The translations under genes and the position numbers were made by a program. 64,000 nucleotides of DNA from Capitulum mitella (taxonomy: Eukaryota; Arthropoda; Thecostraca; Pollicipedomorpha; Pollicipedidae): contig CP099851.1 of NCBI GenBank assembly GCA_030062745.1, positions 5,147,661 to 5,211,660 of the forward strand, in the 5' to 3' direction. This document shows positions 35,101 through 50,240 of this stretch, piece after piece. The notes beneath the pieces are model-generated. The model ran no database searches and had not been told where the DNA came from. It saw only the letters and a program-made list of their open reading frames with translations. Position 1 is the stretch's first letter; the number at the start of each line of letters is the position of its first letter.

Positions 35101-37020
35101 CGTAAATTGCAAAAATGGATATAAATAAAATAAATATAACTTAAAGGAAGGCCATCAAAACTGTGTGTATTAGCCCGAAAAAGTCTGTCAAGGAAAAAAC
35201 AGAAGTGATTTAATAATTGCTAGTGGTACATGATGTCAGTTTTCATTTGCATTTTGAATGGCAGAATGCAGTAACATGCCAGATTTGTTTCAATATGACA
35301 GTGGTGAAGAAGCATCATCTAGTTCATGAACACACAAACCAGTTAGGCATCACTTACTGTGTAACCAGGCCTATTCTGTGGCCATAAGCTGTATAAGTGC
35401 TAGTCATAGCCTGAAATATCCTATTTAGTGTCACACTACTTGACCAGATGAAATATTACATATTGTTGATTATCTTATGCAGTTTAAGGTAATGTACTGA
35501 CTGTATATAGTATGATATAACCTAACCTAACTCAGATGCATCTACCTATCTTACCTTTTCTGGCAGACTATAAATATCATTATCTCAGTTACTACCCCTA
35601 TCATAAATGATAATTTGATTACCTTTAATTTTACTAATTTTTCCTTTAAGGCATTGCTACCATTTCCAGTCACATCTGCTGCATATGGTTTGTTAACATT
35701 ACAGCAGGACTCCTGGTTCTCAGTACCCAAAACATAAACTTCCCATGATTCTAGAACAGTTGATTTGAACTACAGGAGTGGGCTAAAGGCAAGTTTCTGA
35801 CTGACTAATATCCAAATAATCCTCTGTGATTACAACAGCTGTAAAGAACATATCATTTTGTATCTAACCATATTTCTGACTGCCTGAATTTCTTGAAAAA
35901 CAACAATAAAGTCATAACAATAACATACCATACAGTACTACCATGCTGGGATTGGCAGATGGAGAATGTCAGTATTCTACAGCACAAAATGTAGTGTATG
36001 CAGGGTTAAGGGTATTGGCACTAAGGATGTGTGAAGACCGTGCAGACAGCTTCAAGCGGTTAATGATGTCATATATACAAAACCTTGGTTTTGTTGCCAC
36101 AAATTGAATTTAAAGCAATGGCTGAATTATTATATCATCATATTATTGTATCAGATGATTGTTAGGATATCTCCAGTACTATTACAATATTGCATTTTAT
36201 GTTCTGCAGGGACTAGATATGTAGTATGGGGATATTGTTGGAACTGGGGTTTTGTGTGGGGGGATTTTTACCATTATGGTCCTATATCATGGTTACAATG
36301 TCTTATATGGTTGCTGTTATGATGGTACATGATAATATTACTGAATTATATCATTGCAGTACCAAATACAACCATGGTGCGGGATGCTCCCTGGATAGAG
36401 AAGGTTTGTTTGCCCTGGATGTACCCAGAAATAAGGACAAATGTTGTGCTGAAGGTGCAACCCTGTGCCACAGGCATGGCATTGGATACTAGAGGCTGCA
36501 GGCCGATGAAGGGTGCAATTGGACTTTGCTCTGTCCAATAAAGAGGCCGTGTGAAGGGCGGTATTAGGTAATATCTAAATAGGGGCTGTGTGCTGATAAG
36601 GTTAGGTCAGGTTAGGTCAGGCAGAGTTAGGTTAGGTTAGGTTAGGTAAAGTTAGGTTAGGTTAGGTTAGGTTAGGTCAGGTCAGGTCAGGTCAGGTCAG
36701 GTAAGGTTAGGTTAGGTTAGGTTAGGTTAGGTTAGGTTAATATTTTAGGATAGGTAAATTTTTATTTTTTTTTTTTGGTTCCTAATATTTTTCTATTTTG
36801 GTTTGTGATTTTTTCAGATACTTTACTTCATTACTTTTTAATTATTTTCTTTATGTATTTTTTAATAACAATTTCATCTTTCCATATCTGTGATGTTTTG
36901 TAATTATTATTGTTATTATTATTACTGTTATTATTATTTTTATTATTATCATTACTAACTTTTTTATTTAAAGGATAATTTACATCACATACTAGTTATT
37001 TCCAAACCTTTTTATTACTC
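35101..37020. other. AT-rich, CpG-poor block
   Basis: Sharp change from CpG-rich flanks to AT-rich DNA with very few CG dinucleotides. It contains the TTAGG/TCAGG tract (36598-36740) and ATT/TTA microsatellites (36900-36960). No coding exon was recognised. Confidence 0.6.
36598..36740 (+). repeat. Interstitial telomere-like (TTAGG)n tract with TCAGG variants
   Basis: About 28 tandem pentamers: GTTAG units interrupted by a central run of six GTCAG and by single GCAGA and GTAAA variants. TTAGG is the canonical arthropod telomere repeat and TCAGG is the variant found in some beetles. Short CCTAA copies also occur at 35521-35535. Confidence 0.85.
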
Positions 37021-38567
37021 TTGATCGGACCTTGGGTTCGACCGACGGCCGGTCAGCTCCGAGATCACACGTAAACAAACCATTTAACGCAGAAACGTCA
37101 AAAATCCTTACGCGAGCGTCTGGCGGCCAGCACGACAGTGACGACGCAATCTGCTTCAGGGGAAATAATGTGTTTCAGGTTTTTCCGGCTGAAATCGTAA
37201 GAAGTACGCATCAATATTGCATTTCAAGTACTATACAACCACTATTAGGACTATTTTCCTTCAGTGTAAGTGCACGGTCATAATCTTACTGTTGACCCAG
37301 GAGTGCATTAAATTATAGCACTGATGCCATTAGAGACTTATCTGAATTAAGCTTCATGCACAATGATCAATGCTAAGGAAACAGATTAGTACAATCAAGC
37401 CAAATGAAATGAAACCACAGTTAAAGGAACCAGACTTAACTCTTCTTTTTCAGTGCACTAAACCTAATTCATCCAACCTAATCTAACATAACATGGCCTA
37501 GTCTTGGTCTTGAATCAGATTCATGGGTGGAATCTGCTATTCTGTTGATATGGCTAATGCAACAGCAGTAATGCCAAAACTTGGCATAAAACTCTTGGTA
37601 AAGTATGAGAAGAATTGACTTGAAAGTGATGCTGGAAACACCAAAATTTTCAGCACCATCACAATGCAATGAATTGACAATGATTGACCAATCCAAGGTC
37701 TGCTGTTCCACAGCATGAAGCGAATTAGAGAAGGTTGGGCAAGAGATAGTTAGTTGACTACATTGCCATAGGTTTAGTCTTGTTGTGATTAGTGTATCAG
37801 CTTGCAGTAATTGAAACCGCATAACTTTGTCCTTATTAGTGTTGCTCTAGATGAATTTGTGTTATAAGTATAGTCATCTTGCTTTGGACATAAATTCAAA
37901 CTTCTTATTGCTCGAGTTTGTAATACTCATCATAATAAGAAACGTTCGTAGTAATAAAAATGTGATCATTTTCAATGTCATGCTTGTAGTGGGGAGATGG
38001 GGTTATTTCGTTGGAGCTTCAGATCATTTGGGAACTCAGTTCAGTGGTCTCGTGAAATTGCTCATGACGTGGTCTCTGACCCCTGAGAAAACCATTTGGC
38101 CTGTAATTTGTGAATCATTTACGGTATATTGTTTGAGCATACAGCTTCATACCCTGTGCACAGAACTTTTTAGCTTTGTTTGTTTGCGCAGTAGCTTAGC
38201 TGCAGCAGTGTTCCAATTATCTTTTTGATACAATGAAATGGATGTTCGTTTGGTGTTGCAGTATGCTCTGTACTATGGGGAGTTCCCTATACTCAGGACG
38301 GAATTGGAATGATTTCGCTCTTTTAATTTGCATTGCATGTATGTTTCATTGGATTAGAACTACCAACAAGGAAAAGTACCATTACCGCTTTACTTTTTTG
38401 ATTGGTGGCTGTGACAAGTTTCTGAAAAACTTTCGCCATGCGTGGTGGGAGTAAACCGCCCACTAAATGTGAAACTGTATATTTGATCATGTGGTATCAT
38501 TCCATGTGTTTTGAAACTAAAAAGCACACCCAAAATTTAAGGAATGTTTGTACTTGTCTCTTCACAG
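37021..38567. other. Region upstream of NTMT1, possible 5' exon/promoter near 37.0-37.2 kb
   Basis: 37030-37150 is a small CpG-containing patch in AT-rich surroundings and could be the NTMT1 promoter or first non-coding exon. A first exon is required because the coding exon starts with a splice acceptor. I cannot place it. Confidence 0.3.
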
Positions 38568-38590
38568 GCTCATATCACACAAAAGCTACC

Positions 38591-41215
<2,625 letters not shown>

Positions 41216-44200
41216 CGGTGTTTGCCCGTGCCGGCGGTGCAGGCTGTTGCTGCGTTCAGTCTGTGTGCACTGGCGTTGTGTTTGTCCTCACGGGACGTGC
41301 AGGATACGAAGTGTTCAGCCTGATGTGTTTTGGGCCGTGTTGAGCCCGGCTATGCGCGGTGTTGTGTTCATCACCTCGGGGCTTATTCAGTTTGATGGCA
41401 CGTGTTGTTGCGACCTGTTAGATCACGCCTCAGAGATGTGCTGGAAATGTCATTTTTGCTGTTTGAGGTGTCTTGTAAGTCGGATGGCTTTTGGTTGGTT
41501 ACTAGACTTTGTGTCACGTCCCGCCGTTTGCTTTTTGCTTTTTTTGCTTTTTTGCTTTTTTGCTTTTGGGTTTGCTTTTGCTTTTTTGTTTGCTTTTGCT
41601 TTCACCGACACATGTGAACATTTCGGTCCGAATTTACGGCGTCGCGAGGTGCGGATTATGTCGAGCCGTATTTCTGTTTTTCCGGTTTTTCTTTCGTCAT
41701 CTGTCGTGAATTAACCGGATTCTGTACGCCTTTGCACTGGGGACTAGACGTTACTGTGGCCTGAAGTGAACACCGTGAGCTTAGTCTTATAAAGCGGTGT
41801 TTTTTCGTGACGTTGGTCGTGATGTGACGAACGTTTTGTTGTCGGTGGCATGTTCCGGTTGCTTGCTTTGGCTGGCAGGCTGAGGGGTATACCAGGATGG
41901 GTAGTATCCCGTCAAAATGAGTGTTGATACAACGCCTCCGTGTTTGGCACCAACGTTGTTCATTGTGTTTACCATCATCAACAACATCATCTTCTGAATT
42001 GGTAATAAGCTCAGGTTGACCTGGTACAGCCAGTGTCTGTGCATGTTTTGTACCAGCTGCGCGTGCGTGCCGCGTGTATAATACAAGCTATGCGAAGACT
42101 CTTGTTGCGACTCCTGGTTCTCTACTGTTATAGTTTAAACTGCTACTTAAAACTGTCCGAAACTCTTAAACATGGTAACTTGCTTGGCTGCGGTGCTGAT
42201 GCCTCAGAATGACGATGATGTCAAAGTACGCCTGTACACAGTTTTAGTTTGGTAACTCTGGGTAGACAGTAAAAGCCATCCGTGCCGTCCAGCTGTTCAT
42301 GCGTGCGGTCCGACACAAGACTTGATCGTCCGCCTAGATTCCGTCACGTAGTCCTGAGGTTCCAGTGTCAAATGTCGGACTGTATCCAACATCCCGCATC
42401 CTTTTCGCTTTGTGTATTTTTGTGAAACCTTGTCTGTGACACCGTGCGAGTTAGAAGTGTGTGCAAAGGTCCGAATGTGTACGGAAGGACCTGCCCACCA
42501 GCAGAGGACATTTCCGCCAGCGTCAGCTGCTGAGGCTGCTGGGCTGGCTATTCAGTTGTTCGCAAAGTCGAAGAGGATGGGCGTGGTTGGTTTAAAGTTC
42601 AAGGACGAAACTTTGTGGTCCAAACGCGTCTGTTCAGGCCTGGCTGGCAGCAAGCCAACCGAAGAGCTGATGGTAGTTTGCCAAGTGTCCGCAGCTGAGT
42701 GGTGGCGCTGACCCGACGGTGCTGCCACCTGCGGCGGCCACCGGTTCCGCGGGCACGTTGTTTTTGTTTCCGCGACGGAATACAAGTTAAGCAGGAAAGC
42801 TGTGTGAGCCTTCCAAACCTGAGGTGTTAGAATGACGAGGGGAAAACGAAAGTGTAGCCTAATCTTTCAGCTAAACAGAGATATTTTGTTTGATCATTTC
42901 CTTTACACAGGAACCTTACAGGCGAACTCGGAGGAGGTTATGTCATTAGACTGTTTTCGACTGAATCGCATGGGACTGGCATGTAGCCTATATAACGCTG
43001 TTGAGAACGAGCCCAGAACGATTTGTGACGATGTAGCGACTACATGTACCGTTTTTTTGCAAATCAACGTTCCTGATTAAACCATGGGTCCTCTGAGGTA
43101 AAACAAGGTCAGTGATCTTATTTCATGACTTTTACCTGAGCGCATGGATGACACCTATGCATACGACAGAGCGAGATTGAGTAGGGTAAAACACAAACCT
43201 TGGTAATCTGACAACGACCGTCGCCGTATCGTGATTTGCTAGTGACATTCCTTCGCAAAAGGAATGATTGGTCTGTGACCTGTCAAAGAATTGGCATGAA
43301 AATTGAAGGCAATATGGAAAAATGTTATAAACTCAACTCTGCAAAGTGTCAGAAGGATCGGGGCAGTCATTCTGAAGCACCTTAAGGGAAACATCGGAGC
43401 GTTGCAGCCCGCTTTACTGGCGACGATTAAAAATGGTTTGTTTGTTTGTCTGTGAATTACGATACACAGCCTCCTGGGTTCAGGTGTCCAGAGTCTTGTA
43501 TGGTCTTGTGTCGCGTCAGGCGTCAGTGACTCGTCCGCGAGAGATAAAAAAGGGCATTCCTTTCAGTTCTGCTTGCCTTGTAACCTTGTAATAATGTAAC
43601 GTTCTAAAACTGTGTCGGTATCGAAGTCAAGAAACTGTGTAGTGTATGGCGGATACGTCACGCCACTCCGCCCATAACTCACCCAGTGCGAAAAATAACA
43701 CTAAAAACAACGGCGCGAGGTAATTTTGCGTGTGGCGCAATCAGTGAGCTGCGCTGCTGTTGCTTAAGCTTTAACGGCAGCTGCAATCCAAATGGAGCAT
43801 GCAGTGCAATGTCACGCAGAAATACACGGTGCGTTACAGCACAACTCTATATACATAGTTTCGAGAACATAGTACAGATGTAAGTGACCGGATGTGGTAG
43901 TCGTAACAGAAAATTAGAGCTATGAAAAACCCATTATCGTTTTGTTATTTTTGATTAGCATCGTGAGTCTAATTAGTATCCACCGTCCTGCTTATTTGCA
44001 ATTATTTTTACCTACTTCTGCTCTGGAACTTGTGCTCCTTATGGAATATTTGTAGAGATAATCGTTTTCCTGGAATGTCTGTAGCTGGCGCTTGATGCAA
44101 GTGTACATACGAAAAAAACAGGTAACATTTTTTTGTATTCGTTTCAACTAACCACTCGAGGTGTCTGGTTCCACAGAGTGCAGCTGATTCTTGATCGACC

Positions 44201-44869
44201 AGGGGCAGCTTTCCATAACTTACCACGTGCTCCGTTCCCGCCTAGCAACAAGTGTTCGTACGCATGATGCGGCGACTCTGTGCTTGTAACATAACCTGAC
44301 ATAACCTGAGGAAGCAGAATAATTACGTCGAAACGTAGTACACTACAGTGAACTTTGCATTGATGAAGAAGCTTACACCGCCTGTGTTTTCGGCCGGCCA
44401 ATGCGAAATGTTAACTACTCTTCAAAGGCAGTTGAAGAAATCTTCGAATTTCTCCACTGATGTTGCTGTCAAACACTGAAAACGTAACGAGGGCACGAGC
44501 GGTCTGACTCTGATCACGCCGTTCCGGACTCGTGGAGTTTGTCTGCGGTCTCGTTATGGACGAGCTTTAACGACGACATTTCACGCCACCGTCGGCTTAT
44601 GAAAGCAAAACCGAAGCAGCGAAGCAGATGTAGATCGGATCGCTCTCAGCGAACCGCAAGATCTCGATAGAACGTCCCTACGAGCACTTCCGACGTCGGC
44701 CTCCCCATCACTGCAGAACGCAAATATTCACTTGATTACCATGGCCTCTCGACAGCTCCTTCACCAGCCAGCTGACGAAGCCGCTGCTGGCCGACTGGCC
44801 GAGACTGGAGACGGCATCCCGACCGGCGCCACCACCTGATGACGCCCTGACGTCGGCGACAGCGTCAGC
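41216..44869. other. NTMT1 3' region and intergenic DNA
   Basis: 41525-41605 is a TTTGC/TTTTTGC simple repeat, probably in the 3' UTR. Small open frames at 42832-43080 and elsewhere lack recognisable similarity. Nothing else was supported. Confidence 0.35.
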
Positions 44870-45420
44870 CAGCCGAGTGTCGCCAGATCGGCCTCCGCCC
44901 GTCCCGCGGCGCTCCGCCCGTCCGGCCGCGTGCCTCAGCCGCGGCGAGCTGCCGCCGCCGGCCGGCCGGACCGCCTGGGGCCGCGGCGCCGGCGGCTGCA
45001 GCGACAGGGCGTCACCGTCCGCCGCGGCTCGCTGCCGCGTCCTGCTCCGGCGGCCGGCGACGCCAAACGGTCCGGCCGCCGCCGGCCGCCGGTACGGCCT
45101 CGGAGAGCCGTACCGGCGGCGTCAGGCGGTACCGAGGTGCCGTGGTGCACCGCTGGGGGTAACGCGGCTCCGGGCCGGCCCGCCGGTGGCTTCTGCGCCG
45201 CCCTCGGCGTCATCGGGCCGGCTCCTCCGCCTGAGAGCGCATGCGCGTTCATAAAGCACGGTCGCTGGCCGCGATTGCGTCAGCGCAGGTCGAGAATGAC
45301 TGGATTTTCTGGGTTATGAAACGGCCGCCGAACGCCGGTGCAATACGGGTTGGCAGTGTCGCGCTTGGCCGTCCAGCCGACCCCGTTCCGGCGCGCGGCG
45401 GCAAAAGCTCTTTGCTTTAT
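44870..45420. promoter_or_regulatory. CpG island-like segment with NRF-1-type palindrome
   Basis: A CpG-dense patch bounded by balanced DNA. It contains GCGCATGCGC at 45237-45246, the consensus of the NRF-1 / erect wing factor, followed by TCATAAAGC. It could be a promoter, but no adjacent plus-strand coding exon was recognised. Confidence 0.4.
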
Positions 45421-45853
45421 CCCATTCTTCAGTCGTACTGAGCAGTCATGTGCCGGGTGTGTTCATCACGTTTTTCACAAGTGATTAAAAAGTCCGGAAA
45501 TCACGCCGTGATTTCGGTAGCGTGCGGAGCTCGCGGCGTCCGAGGTCGACGTCGCCTGGCAAGTGAATCAGCTGAATCAGCTGGCTGGGCTGCATTTTAG
45601 TAGCCTGAAAGTCCTGCGCCTCATTAAAAACTAGCAAGTTTATTATATTCCTCAGTCCCTTTCTTTTTATTAGCATTAGGATTAGCGCTTTTTACTAATT
45701 TCAAAATTACATTTTATACCGTTATGTATCTCAAAGATATCGATCAGGGCTGTCTGTACGACAAAAAACGTACATTATGTTAGTCCATATTAGGCAAGTT
45801 TCAAGCAACAAAAACCTGAGTACCAGCTTTGCAGCCGGCAACGCGCCACTTAC

Positions 45854-46805
45854 CGATCATAGAATGTATGAAGCCAACTTCTGAGCTCATAGAGCCCGCT
45901 GTATTCATATCTCCTCTTCTCCTTGGCTCGTCGGACATTGTTAGAGCAGGAATGCCATGCATCATTTGCCTGTTTGTCACGGCTTCCAGGGGTTTATTGG
46001 GAATGTAGGGTATAAACCCGCCAAGCATCTGCATTGGATCATTTGTTGTCTGGTTTAAATCGCTCGCGACCATAAAGTCAACGACTATGTCTCGGTTCTG
46101 AACATCATTGTCCGCTTCATTTGTTTTGTGTGACTGAATTCCAAGCACACGATGCTGATCTGGTGTCGTCTCATCACTCTCAGTAAACGCATGGTCTGCA
46201 GGCATACTTTCTAAAATCTGACTGGCGGCATTGAACGTTAGGTCCTCGGGTTTGGCTGCTGTCGTGCTGGTAACTTCATCGGCCCTTCTTGGGTGAACAA
46301 AATCGTCATTTACGTCGTTAGCCGTTCCATTTGTCGCCCCATTGTCGGCATCCAGACTAGGTGAATCGGTTGCTGAAATTTTCGCGTCAGTCGTGTCGGA
46401 CATCAGAGCATCAGTCGTCTCTGTGGTCAGCAGCTCTGTCCTTCGTGTCATGGGGTCGTCTGACGTGTCGTTTATAAGTAATTCTGAGCAGAAGACCATG
46501 CGCCGATCTGGAATCGTCGATTTTATTGAAAAATTCAGCGACGTCGTCAGCTGATCAGTCACTTCTGTCGTCGTCTCGTCATTGAGAAGGTTACGTACAG
46601 TCGTCAGCTGACTAGGGGAGTCGGGCTTCGCTGATCTAAATTGTGACGTGAGATTGACTCCATCTGCCATTCTTGCGGCCATGGAAGCCAACAAAGTCAG
46701 TGGGCTCGCCTTTGGCTGTGCACCTACCGTTTGGAAAGCAGTCGATGAGCTCAGCAAAAGCTTGGATCTCACAAGAAAAATAATGGTCAAGACTGTCAGG
46801 ATCAC
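45854..46805 (-). CDS. Exon of an unrecognised glycoprotein: hydrophobic segment plus Thr/Asp/Asn-rich ectodomain
   Basis: The frame is open for 334 codons in near-50% GC DNA, which is unlikely by chance. Acceptor TTTTGTTTCAG|GTGATC (phase 0). The exon begins VILTVLTIIFLV then RSKLLLSSSTAF, a signal-anchor or the second half of a membrane helix. About 290 residues rich in T, S, D and N follow, with at least five N-x-S/T sites (NLTS, NFSI, NDTS, NGTA, NQTT). The end GGFIPYIPNKPLEAV...GFIHSMIG runs into a strong donor, ATCG|GTAAGT, at 45854. Without splicing, the frame stops at 45801. Upstream and downstream exons are missing. I do not recognise the family. Confidence 0.55.
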
Positions 46806-46983
46806 CTGAAACAAAACGGCAGTACCAGAAAATTACAGCGACATTTTTGGTGGTGAGACAATGGTACAGGGCACAGATATGTACAGTCTGGCACCCAAAA
46901 GATGAGGGCGAAAGAAATGGTTTAAAAGCCAAACGAACCATCAAAGACGTGCATGCGTAAAGTAATCAAACGAAACTACTTAC

Positions 46984-47045
46984 GGCGCACACAGCAGTCG
47001 CAAGTTCGTTCAGCCATTTCTTTAGTTCTCGGAGCAATTTGCTCT
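46984..47045 (-). CDS. Candidate preceding exon of the glycoprotein gene
   Basis: Donor GTGCGCC|GTAAGT at about 46983, preceded by SKLLRELKKWLNELATAVCA in the frame that joins phase 0 to the exon at 46805. The joined ATAVCA + VILTVLTIIFLV makes one typical membrane helix. The upstream boundary (GCGGCTAG|AGC) is a guess. The same DNA is also open in another frame (ending ERTCDCCVR) that could join the next exon in phase 1. Confidence 0.3.
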
Positions 47046-50000
47046 AGCCGCTTGACATAGGGAGGGAGTCGGTCGAAGAGTAAATGAAAATGAGACGAAC
47101 CCTGCCGTGAAAATGCCTTCGACCAGCTTGCTGTGATGTAGGTAGGCGATTCACACAAACAAGACAAGGCGGCAACATTTAAGCTTGTTTGATGAAGACT
47201 TTTCCCGGAGACCTAGCTTTCCCGTCTCATTTTACGTTCTCAAGATGATGTTCTCAAGATACGTTCTCAAGATGCACACAGATGTTTCCTTAAGAGTGAA
47301 AGCCGACAGTTTATCGTGACAGTTATATCCTTTACACGACTGCGAACCTTTTTCTTAGTATATTACTTGGGCGCAAACAACATGAATATGCTCTTAGCAG
47401 ACCATGGGCCTATATGCAGGTTATCGGACTCCATATATATCGCTGTATAGCACATCTCGACATCACGCAGGCGTAAGGCTACGGGAACAGTAATGTATGT
47501 GTAGCCATATGCACAACAATGAGACTTACGTGGCCTCGCTCCCCCATTTTCCATGAATTTTGAACAGTTCAACAACATCAGACGCTGCACGAAAATAACT
47601 GCCTCGGAATAAGTCAATGCCATTTAATCTGCGTGTTGTAACGTGAGCCCCGACTGTCCCTCGACAAATTTCTCCACGAGTCCTACGCCACTAATTTAAG
47701 CCCCATTTTGATTTCAGTCTTTGACGTTGGGTATGCACGGTACTGGATGAAAATGCATGAAAGCCTGCTAACAATCTTCTACATATTTTTTTGCTTCCTG
47801 AGATCATAAGGTTATGCAAAAGTAACCAATGTTGTGACTGTAACATCAAAACCAGCCCGGCGGCGGCCAGCTCACCATTTTCTGGGCTCTTGCGCGGCGG
47901 CAGTCCAACATTTGTCGACTCGGCGTCCTCTCTCTATGATATAAGCCCTCATCCTCGGAGCGACGTCATTTGTCAGTGCCCTGGGGCGGTTCTGCTCGGC
48001 ACCCGTGCCCGCCTCGTTCGTCCAGTCACCGGTCGTAACGATGCCGATGGGTTACTCCGGCGCGTTACAGCGGGGGTCACAGCGGGGCTGCTGTGGCTCG
48101 CTGCGGGGCTGTGCCGATATTGAGCTGTTGGTGACGTTTCGCCGTTAGCCGGCCAGAAAGCTGCCGCGAAATTTCTGCTTCGTCGACGCACGGGTGTGCC
48201 CATTAGCTGCTGTTGGCTAATTGGGTGACGTCAAGCAGTGGACGTGTTGAAGCAAGCGTGAATAATTGCTGTTAGATGCGCACTCTGTTTTTACAGACGC
48301 AAGAGGTACGTGACAACGTGAAATAAAATTTGTTCTTCCCGGACCATTAAATTTGCTTAACCCGGACTTCGTGGCGTGTTTCGTTATGCGCGGGGCAGTG
48401 AGGGTAGAACAAAACTATGTCCTCTGCCGCCTGTTCAAGAAACAAGGCTTCCCGCATTCAGCTGATCACTTCGACCAGAGCGTTTCGTCATCCGACATCT
48501 CAGGTCTACATCCGTCCTCAACAATGATAATACATCAGGACAAAATTTCAAACACACATCCCTCACCAGAGACCTACGAGCGACCACAGTGTGTGTGGGG
48601 CGGGCAAAGAAGTTTGTTTCCACGTGGCTAATGTTAAATTTCCCAAAAAGCGGAGCAGGGGCATGACCTCCCTCCTGCCCCCACCCCCCGTTCCCACGCC
48701 TATGCCCCTCAACAGAGATGACATTCGCGGACATCTCTCACTGGACATCACATCCGGGACCATCCCTCACTAGACAAATCCCGTAACATCCCAGGAAACG
48801 TCATCACCAGACCACAAACCCCAACAACCCCCCCGCAGCACGCGTCGTACCCGGCAACCTCCCACAGTGCACACCATGCCACCGCCCGCGACCTCATCAC
48901 CTGAGCAGCCAAGCACCAAACGGCGCTTCCTGCCAGCATCCACCCCCCCCCCCTTCGTCCCGAGCGACGCGCGCCGCCGGAGCGCGTCCCGGCTCGTCGG
49001 CAGCGGCGAAAGTCGGCGAAAGTCCGCCCGCGCGCCGACGGCCGGCGCCGCGGCCCGCCGTGCGTTGAGTAAGCGGCCCGGCGACAGCCAGCGCCGGATC
49101 GGAGCCGTCCGGGGGGCGCATCGAGTTGCGCAATGCCGTTCATGACCGGCGCGTGGCTGGCAAAAATCGGCACCGCGAAATTGTGCCGCGATAAACGCCC
49201 GCGGACGTTGGCGACGAGGATCTTTCGGCGCAGCCACGCACGGGAGCAGGTCGTGACTGTGTTGCGACCGTTTCGAAACGTCTTGTCCTGATGCCCATGA
49301 GCAAAGCGGTCTTCGCAACAGTAGGAATCTCGACTCACTTGAAGCAGTTTTGAATGGCGCTTTTATTCTTTCTGATGCAGACGTCAGTTCGTGGTGCCCA
49401 TTACCCTTTGGAGGTAATGAAACCGTGCTGGAAATCACGGGACCATACAGAAAGAGCGAGGAAAAGATACGGTTAGCATGAAGTGGCCAGTTGTGACCTC
49501 ATGTGCTCTTTTCTCGCACCAAATAGGTCAATCAGGCTTTTTTACGTCTAACCTTTTTGGAGTCACGTAAACGACTTGATTATCGTAATTTTCTGCCAAA
49601 AATGTCAACAGATGAATTGACCTAAGGCGGCCTCTGGTGACTTCAATATTGACCTGATTGGACTAAATCTGGGTGTTTTCTTCTAGTTTCGCAAAGGCCT
49701 TTGGAACGGCGTTCTTTGTTTTTTTCTGGGCTACTTATACCTCTCGAGATCATCACCTCCCCCACCCCACCCGGTCAAGGTGGATCCGGAAGCCGGCCCA
49801 CCGAGGGTTAATCAAAATAAAACTGGCCCGAATGACTTCCTGCGCTTATATTTGAGAGGATCAGCCTAAGCTACGAGAAGTTTGACATTTGTCGCATGAA
49901 ATGCAACCCGGCACTCGGCCGGGCAGTTCCAAGTAAAGGCTGATTTGGTGGCGGAAGTTCAACGTGCTGGTAGCCGGATTACGAGTACATGACGGTGCGG

Positions 50001-50089
50001 TAGTCCGACCCTCTTTGGCAGTTGCCTTCGAGGGGAAATCAGCAAATCGGATTCGTCTCCCCAGGACGGGAAAATCGGCGCTTCACAAC
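47046..50089. other. Intergenic/intronic, no confident gene
   Basis: 47528-47623 (minus) has a small frame starting MALTYSEAVIFVQRLM with donor GCCAC|GTAAGT and could be another upstream exon of the glycoprotein gene. 48640-48715 has a G/C-run and a GTTCCCACGCCTATGCCCC block resembling a transposon terminus. 48830-49150 is GC-rich. Confidence 0.3.
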
Positions 50090-50240
50090 TGAGCAGCCAG
50101 TCACAGTTTCCAGTCCGCTACCAACTGAAACATAGATCATGGCTTCTAGCCCCCTGCCAGCTGAGCTATATCGGCTCAGCATCCCGGTTATCTACCAACT
50201 GAGCGAGGGATCACGGCTTGCAGTCCCAGGGGGCAATGAA
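50090..50240 (-). repeat. Tandem array of about 36-bp units resembling tRNA 5' halves (A-box)
   Basis: Read on the minus strand there are four consecutive units, each with CTCAGTTGGTAG-like sequence (CTCAGTTGGTAGATAACC, AGCTCAGCTGGCAGGGGG, TTTCAGTTGGTAGCGGA, GCTCAGTTGTGAAG). They alternate with CTGCAAGCCGTGATC, CTAGAAGCCATGATC or CTGGAAACTGTGACT. CTCAGTTGGTAG matches the A box and D-arm of many tRNAs, but no B box or acceptor stem is present. Confidence 0.7.
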
